A DNA stretch of 9,704 nucleotides from JBHHZJ01 sp046758005 (GTDB lineage: Bacteria > Pseudomonadota > Alphaproteobacteria > Kiloniellales > J153): NCBI GenBank assembly GCA_046758005.1, contig JBHHZJ010000116.1, positions 1 through 9,704 on the forward strand, read 5' to 3'. This document shows positions 6,047-9,704 of this stretch, one piece after another. The notes under the pieces are model-generated. The model was not told the DNA's origin, made no database searches, and was given only the letters and a program-made list of their open reading frames with translations. The translations under genes were made by a program, and so were the position numbers. Position 1 is the first letter of the stretch. Each line of letters opens with the position of its first letter.

Positions 6047-6666
6047 CGGACGTTTGGCGAGCCATCGACCGTTTGGCTGCGAAATACGGCATGTCACCCT
6101 CGGGTTTGGCGCGCCGCGCCGGCTTGGACCCGACGACGTTCAACAAGAGCAAGCGCATCACCAAGGAAGGCAAGCAGCGCTGGCCGAGCACCGAGTCGAT
6201 CGCCAAGGTCCTCGATGCGACCGGCGCCTCGCTGGCGGAGTTCGTGAGCCAGATCGGCGAGGACAACGCCGCCGCGCTCGCCCAGCGCATCCCGGTCATC
6301 GGTTACGCCCAGGCCGGGGAGAAGGGCTATTTCGACGACGCCGGCTATCCCACGGGCGTCGGCTGGGACGAGGTCCTGTTTCCCCGCATCGGCGACTCGC
6401 ACGCCTACGGCCTGGAAATCAGCGGCGACAGCATGGAGCCCGTTTACCGGGACGGCGACATCATCATCATCTCGCCGGCCGCCGGCATCCGCCGCGGCGA
6501 CCGGATCGTGGTCAAGACGCGCGACGGCGAAGTCATGGCCAAGCAGTTGCTCCGGCAGAGCGCGCGCAAGGTCGAGCTGATGTCGCTCAACCGCGCCCAC
6601 CCCGACCGCGTCCTGGACATCGAGGGCGTCGCCTGGATGGCGCGCATCATCTGGGCCAGCCAGTAG
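6034..6666 (+). CDS. XRE-type HTH repressor with S24 (LexA/CI-like) self-cleavage domain
   Basis: This 210-aa protein is a transcription factor with an N-terminal helix-turn-helix (about 5-75; core GMSPSGLARRAGLDPTTFNK) and a C-terminal S24/LexA-fold peptidase (about 87-205). The autoproteolysis machinery appears complete. The scissile Ala94-Gly95 lies in YAQAGEKG, the nucleophile S133 in SGDSMEP, and the general base K170 in EVMAKQL. The Ser-Lys distance of 37 residues equals that of E. coli LexA. Relatives include phage CI-type repressors and stress regulators cleaved when RecA-ssDNA forms; whether this one responds to DNA damage is unknown. It is not LexA itself, since the DNA-binding domain is XRE-like rather than winged-helix. 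No integrase or phage gene is nearby, so it may be a chromosomal regulator. Its start has no ribosome binding site but has a -10 element close upstream and a palindrome on the ATG, suggesting autoregulation. Confidence 0.92.
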   Translation: MLRHADVWRAIDRLAAKYGMSPSGLARRAGLDPTTFNKSKRITKEGKQRWPSTESIAKVLDATGASLAEFVSQIGEDNAAALAQRIPVIGYAQAGEKGYFDDAGYPTGVGWDEVLFPRIGDSHAYGLEISGDSMEPVYRDGDIIIISPAAGIRRGDRIVVKTRDGEVMAKQLLRQSARKVELMSLNRAHPDRVLDIEGVAWMARIIWASQ

Positions 6667-6725
6667 ACCGGGTCGCCGCTGCTCCGTTCGGCCCGCGCGC
6701 GCCGCCACGGGAAGCCCGGACCATT

Positions 6726-6756
6726 TTGACTGGCCCGGTCAAGCGGCTGTGCTAGT
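6726..6756 (+). promoter_or_regulatory. Candidate sigma-70-type promoter for the aminotransferase gene
   Basis: TTGACT (6726-6731) is a good -35. TGCTAG or GCTAGT (6750-6756) is a -10 of the kind seen in GC-rich alphaproteobacteria, with a spacer of 18-19 bp. TTGAC/GTCAA (6726-6730 with 6738-6742) forms a small inverted repeat over the -35 that could be an operator. Use of this promoter would give a long leader of about 210 nt before the ATG at 6975, including the repeat at 6795-6870. Confidence 0.4.
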
Positions 6757-6794
6757 GTTCCTTGTCCGACAGAAAATACCCTCTGCCGGCGGCG

Positions 6795-6870
6795 GATTTT
6801 CACCACAAGGGCACCAAGACATAAAGAATTTCAATGTGTTCTTGGTTCCTTCGCGCCTTGGTGGTGAATC
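6795..6870. repeat. MITE-like imperfect inverted repeat
   Basis: The outer arms GATTTTCACCAC (6795-6806) and GTGGTGAATC (6861-6870) are complementary apart from a 2-nt insertion. Further in, AAGG...ACCAAGA on the left (6807-6819) pairs with TTCTTGGT...CCTTG on the right (6839-6860), with a bulge of about eight bases in the right arm. The AT-rich centre (about 6820-6838) contrasts with the GC-rich surroundings, suggesting a transferred element. It has no ORF, so it would be a non-autonomous palindromic repeat. The CACCAAG/CTTGGTG wording resembles palindromic repeats I have seen in unrelated bacterial genomes, but this is memory, not a search result. Confidence 0.55.
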
Positions 6871-6896
6871 CCTTGTTGGGTGGATCGGGGCATGAA

Positions 6897-6948
6897 ATGT
6901 TGGAATCGCAACACTAGCCGCGCTCGGCCGGCGGGCACCCGGCGCGGC
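6897..6948 (+). promoter_or_regulatory. Operator-like repeat and leader hairpin before the aminotransferase
   Basis: TGTTG-GAATCG-CAACA (6898-6913) has perfect 5-bp arms and looks like a dimeric regulator site. Directly after it, GCCGCGC (6917-6923) pairs with GCGCGGC (6942-6948), forming a GC-rich leader hairpin about 26 bp before the start codon. No T-run follows. The half-site ATGTTG also appears at the start codon of the S24 repressor (6034-6039), so that protein is one possible binder; this is inference only. Confidence 0.3.
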
Positions 6949-6974
6949 ACCGGATCGGGCTTGGAGGCCATGGC

Positions 6975-7823
6975 ATGACGGCGATCCACTATCTCGACGG
7001 CCAATGGGTGGAGGGCAACCCCCTGATCCTCGGCCCCATGACGCACGCCACGTGGATGGCCTCGGTCGTGTTCGACGGGGCGCGCGCCTTCGGCGGCGTG
7101 ACGCCGGACCTCGACCTGCACTGCCAGCGCCTGATCGATTCGGCCCACGCCTTCGGCATGACGCCGCTTCTCTCGGCGGGCGAAGTGCTGGAGATCGCCC
7201 AGGAGGGCATCGCCCGCTTTGCCTCCGGCGCGGAGCTGTACATCCGCCCCATGTTCTGGGCCGAAAACGGCGCCGGCCAGTTCTTCGTCATGCCGGACCC
7301 CGACAGCACGCGCTTCTGCTGCACCGTCCACGAGGTGCCGCTGCCGCGACCGGGCGATCTCTCGGTCTGCCTGTCGAGCATCCGCCGCCCGACGCCGAGC
7401 ATGGCCCCCACGATGGCCAAGGCCGCCTGCCTCTATCCGAACTCGGGCCGCGCGCTGTTGGAAGCGGCCGAGCGCGGGTTCGACAACGCCGTCGTGCTCG
7501 ATGCCAACGACAACGTGGCCGAACTCGCCACCGCCAACATCTGGCTCGTCAAGGACGGCGCCGCGCACACGCCGGTGCCGAACGGCACCTTCCTGTGCGG
7601 CATCACCCGCAACCGCGTGGCCAAGCTCCTGCGCAAGGCGGGCGTTCCCGTCTACGAGCGCACCATCACCTGGGACGAGGTGCTCGAGGCCGACGAGGTG
7701 TTCACGACCGGCAACCTGGCCAAGGTCCTGCCGATCACGCGCGTCGAATCGCGCGACCTGCGGCCCGGGCCGATCTACACCAAGGCGCGCGAGATTTATT
7801 TCGAGTGGGCGTACAAGGGCTGA
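6975..7823 (+). CDS. Branched-chain amino acid aminotransferase (PLP fold type IV)
   Basis: This 282-aa enzyme should transfer the amino group between glutamate and branched-chain 2-oxo acids, the last step of valine, leucine and isoleucine synthesis, in the cytoplasm. Motifs are VVFDGARAFGG at the front, LHCQRLIDSAHAFGM, ELYIRPMFW, catalytic lysine K149 in MAKAACLYPNSGRAL, RGFDNAVVLDANDNVAELATAN (E183 near the PLP pyridine nitrogen), PNGTFLCGITRNRV for phosphate binding, and TTGNLAKVLPITRVE. It matches the shorter second alphaproteobacterial type rather than the classic IlvE (about 300 aa), so I give no symbol; a specialised role such as D-amino acid or aminodeoxychorismate chemistry is less likely but shares the fold. 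The start has an excellent ribosome binding site, GGAGG at 6963-6967, seven bases upstream. It converges with lysK, with only 21 bp between stop codons. Confidence 0.92.
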   Translation: MTAIHYLDGQWVEGNPLILGPMTHATWMASVVFDGARAFGGVTPDLDLHCQRLIDSAHAFGMTPLLSAGEVLEIAQEGIARFASGAELYIRPMFWAENGAGQFFVMPDPDSTRFCCTVHEVPLPRPGDLSVCLSSIRRPTPSMAPTMAKAACLYPNSGRALLEAAERGFDNAVVLDANDNVAELATANIWLVKDGAAHTPVPNGTFLCGITRNRVAKLLRKAGVPVYERTITWDEVLEADEVFTTGNLAKVLPITRVESRDLRPGPIYTKAREIYFEWAYKG

Positions 7824-7844
7824 GACGGCGGACGCGGTGCGGCC

Positions 7845-9431
7845 TCACCCGACGGCCAGGTCCTCCGCGGCGAGCGCGCGGCGGATGAGCGCCCGGCTTT
7901 CGTCCAGGCCGTAAATCGCGAAGAACGAGCCGATGCGCGGCCCCTGCTCCTGGCCGAGGAGAATCTCGTAGAGCGCCTTGAACCACGACCTGAGGTCCGC
8001 GAAGGCGTGGCGCTTGCCGACCTCGTAGACGTGCGTCTGGATGGTCTCGGCGTCGGCCCCTTCGGGCAGCGCCTCGAGCCGCGCCAGCAGGTCGGCAAGC
8101 GCGGCGCGTTCCACCGCGTCCGGCGCGCGGTACTTTTTCGTCGGCTTGACGAAGTCCCGGTAGTACGCGATCGCGTAACCGACCAGGGAATCGAGGATCG
8201 GCGCGTTTTCCCGGCGGGCCTCGGGCGCGTAGCGCGAGATGAAGCCCCACAGGATCGCCGGGTCCTCGGCGTTGCACGCGCTGGCCAGGTTGAGCAGCAT
8301 GGCGTAGCTCAGATACGCCTTCTCGTGCGGCGGCGCGCCGTCGTGGATGTGCCACACCGGATTCTCGAGGCGCGCGGCCTCCTCCTCGCCGGGGAAGCGC
8401 TCGAGGAACGCCAGGTACTCGTCCACCACGCGCGGGATCACGTCGAAGTACAGGCGCTTGGCCGCGCGCGGCTTCTGGAACATGAACAGCGCCAGGCTCT
8501 CCTGCGGCGCGTAGGCCAGCCATTCCTCGGCGGTGAGCCCGTTGCCCCTGGATTTGGAGATCTTCTCGCCCTTCTCGTCCAGGAACAGCTCGTAGGTGAA
8601 CCCGGCCGGCGGGCGCCCGCCGAGCACGCGCACGATGCGCCCGCCGATCTTGACCGAGTCGATCAGGTCCTTGCCCGACATCTCGTAGTCGACGCCGAGC
8701 GCGTACCAGCGCATGGCCCAGTCCGGCCGCCATTGCAATTTGCAGTGGCCGCCGGTCACCGGCACCTCGACCCGCGCGCCGTCCTCGTCCTCGTACACGA
8801 TGGTCCCGGCGTCCGCGTCGCGGGCGACCACGGGAACCTGCAGGACCCGCCCGGTCTTCGGACAGATCGGCAGGAACGGGCTGTAGGTCTGGCGCCGCTC
8901 CGGGCCGAGCGTCGGCACGACGATGTCCATGATCTCGTCGTAGTGCTCGAGGACCTTGAGCAGGGCGTGGTCGAAACCCCCGGACCTGTACCACTCGGTG
9001 GCCGACTGGAGTTCGTAGTCGAATCCGAAGGAATCGAGAAACCGGCGCAGGCGCGCGTTGTTGTGGTGGCCGAAGCTTTCGTGCTCGCCGAAGGGGTCGG
9101 GGACCGACGTCAGCGGCTTGCCGAGGTGCTCGGCCATCATGGCCTGGTTCGGGATGTTGTCGGGCACCTTGCGCAGGCCGTCCATGTCGTCGGAGAAGCA
9201 GAACAGGCGCGTGGGGATGTCGCTCAGGCGCCGGAACGCCTGCCGCACCATGGTGGTGCGCACGACCTCGGCGAAGGTGCCGATGTGCGGCAGGCCCGAC
9301 GGGCCGTAGCCGGTTTGGAACAGGGCGTAGCCCTTGGCCGGCGCCTTGCCGCCGAGCAGCCGCAATAGGGCGCGGGCTTCCTCGAAGGGCCAGGCCCGGG
9401 CGGCCTCGGCCAGCGCTCGCTCGCTCGCCAT
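7845..9431 (-). CDS. lysK: Lysyl-tRNA synthetase, class I
   Basis: This enzyme charges tRNA-Lys with lysine using ATP, in the cytoplasm. At 528 aa it has the usual length of class I LysRS, the archaeal-type enzyme found in alphaproteobacteria in place of class II LysS. The HIGH-type signature is GYGPSGLPHIGT (PHIG at 48-51) and the KMSKS-type loop is EKISKSRGNG (290-294). Other family landmarks are FCFSDDMDGLRKVPDN (78-93), PDPFGEHESFGHHNN (111-125) and VDYEMSGKDLIDSV (247-260). C190 and H229/C230 lie in the inserted domain. The C-terminal half is the helical anticodon-binding cage. I chose the ATG at 9431: it opens the conserved N-terminus, and the 32 upstream in-frame codons run into an inverted repeat. 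The ribosome binding site is weak. The gene converges with the aminotransferase, leaving no room for a separate terminator. Confidence 0.97.
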   Translation of the reverse strand: MASERALAEAARAWPFEEARALLRLLGGKAPAKGYALFQTGYGPSGLPHIGTFAEVVRTTMVRQAFRRLSDIPTRLFCFSDDMDGLRKVPDNIPNQAMMAEHLGKPLTSVPDPFGEHESFGHHNNARLRRFLDSFGFDYELQSATEWYRSGGFDHALLKVLEHYDEIMDIVVPTLGPERRQTYSPFLPICPKTGRVLQVPVVARDADAGTIVYEDEDGARVEVPVTGGHCKLQWRPDWAMRWYALGVDYEMSGKDLIDSVKIGGRIVRVLGGRPPAGFTYELFLDEKGEKISKSRGNGLTAEEWLAYAPQESLALFMFQKPRAAKRLYFDVIPRVVDEYLAFLERFPGEEEAARLENPVWHIHDGAPPHEKAYLSYAMLLNLASACNAEDPAILWGFISRYAPEARRENAPILDSLVGYAIAYYRDFVKPTKKYRAPDAVERAALADLLARLEALPEGADAETIQTHVYEVGKRHAFADLRSWFKALYEILLGQEQGPRIGSFFAIYGLDESRALIRRALAAEDLAVG

Positions 9432-9482
9432 GTCCGGTGTGCGCCGTGTTCCCGTGATCGCCGAATGACGGCTTGCGACCCT

Positions 9483-9544
9483 AGAGCGGATCGGGATTGA
9501 TTGGAACCCCTTCGCGGCTCCAATCAATCACGTGAATCCGCTCT
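9483..9544. repeat. Imperfect inverted repeat upstream of lysK
   Basis: AGAGCGGAT (9483-9491) pairs with ATCCGCTCT (9536-9544), and ATTGATTGGA (9496-9505) with TCCAATCAAT (9519-9528). The two stems are separated by unpaired 4-nt and 7-nt stretches around a 13-nt loop. The first motif recurs as GAGCGGATC at 9559-9567. The element lies 52 bp upstream of lysK, so it occupies the likely lysK promoter or leader. It has the look of a dispersed intergenic palindromic repeat or small MITE; copy number cannot be judged from one window. Confidence 0.6.
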
Positions 9545-9599
9545 GTACGTTACAGTTGGAGCGGATCCGGGTCGATGGATCGCCTTCGGGGGTAATGTA

Positions 9600-9704
9600 C
9601 GAGAGTTTGTGTCAGGCGGGTGAGAGGGGGTACTCCGAGTGGGTTGATGAGATCCACGAGAAGGAGCACCCCCGATGCCGCAAGCTGCGACGATCAAGAG
9701 CTTA
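9600..9704 (+). mobile_element. Possible left end of an insertion sequence (cut by window edge)
   Basis: After the repeat region the sequence changes character: CGAGAGTTTGTGTCAGGCGG (9601-9620) looks like an IS terminal inverted repeat, and a new ORF begins about 55 bp later with a strong ribosome binding site. The right end lies outside the window, so the matching inverted repeat and target-site duplication cannot be checked. The IS family is not determined. The AGAAGGAGCACCCCC leader could equally belong to an ordinary gene. Confidence 0.35.
9675..9704 (+). CDS. N-terminus of an ORF running off the window (possibly a transposase)
   Basis: ATG at 9675 follows AGAAGGAG (9659-9666), a near-perfect ribosome binding site 8 nt upstream, and the frame stays open for the ten codons available (MPQAATIKSL). 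Ten residues are too few to assign a family. The IS-end-like sequence just upstream makes a transposase or an IS accessory protein the leading guess. Confidence 0.45.
   Translation, partial: MPQAATIKSL

Noticed and set aside
6034..6666. The S24 repressor as a sign of a prophage
   Set aside because: No integrase, Cro, replication or structural phage gene is adjacent; its neighbours are housekeeping genes with matching base composition.
8733..8744. A third TTGCAATTTGCA match to the palindromes at 5491-5535
   Set aside because: It lies inside lysK and simply encodes the HCKLQW stretch; with no promoter context it is most likely coincidence.
8007..9368. Plus-strand frame of 453 codons opposite lysK
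   Set aside because: Antisense shadow; lysK shows PHIG and KISKS motifs and the full family length.

Overview
The window is very GC-rich, with third codon positions almost always G or C in every real gene. Its gene content points to an alphaproteobacterium, most likely of the Rhodospirillales type: a class I lysyl-tRNA synthetase, a membrane-anchored degenerate EAL protein resembling TipF, a class 2 dihydroorotate dehydrogenase, and the second alphaproteobacterial type of fold-IV branched-chain aminotransferase. The taxonomic placement is inference from families and base composition only.

Left block (40-5322, all minus strand). Reading right to left, the genes are pyrD, then after about 150 bp a TipF-like EAL protein, a NagD-type HAD hydrolase and a class III adenylate cyclase with an SRPBCC-like front end and a Cys4 zinc ribbon. 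The last three genes are 80 and 53 bp apart and may be one operon. It would combine a c-di-GMP-type effector, a small-molecule phosphatase and a cAMP synthase.

Central control region (about 5323-6033). This is the most information-rich part of the window. On the minus strand there is a possible 27-aa leader ORF whose Shine-Dalgarno sequence sits in the loop of a perfect 9-bp hairpin and whose stop lies inside the likely pyrD ribosome binding site. On the plus strand there are three consecutive hairpins, the last followed by eight T residues, although no plus-strand gene precedes them; this is a candidate small RNA or attenuator. Next come two palindromes that form a perfect 12-bp inverted repeat, and about 120 bp further a textbook -24/-12 (sigma-54) promoter that drives a 69-aa protein of unknown function.

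Right block. An XRE/S24 (LexA/CI-type) self-cleaving repressor at 6034-6666 appears to have a leaderless or nearly leaderless mRNA with an operator-like palindrome on its start codon. A 308-bp intergenic stretch holds a promoter candidate, a MITE-like inverted repeat and operator-like and hairpin elements. It leads to a branched-chain aminotransferase, which converges with lysK (minus strand). Upstream of lysK is a 62-bp imperfect inverted repeat. At the right edge a new ORF begins behind a strong ribosome binding site, possibly the left end of an insertion sequence.

The genes themselves belong to known families. The strongest candidates for something undescribed are the sigma-54 promoter with paired upstream palindromes ahead of the small unknown protein, and the overlapping RNA structures between it and pyrD.
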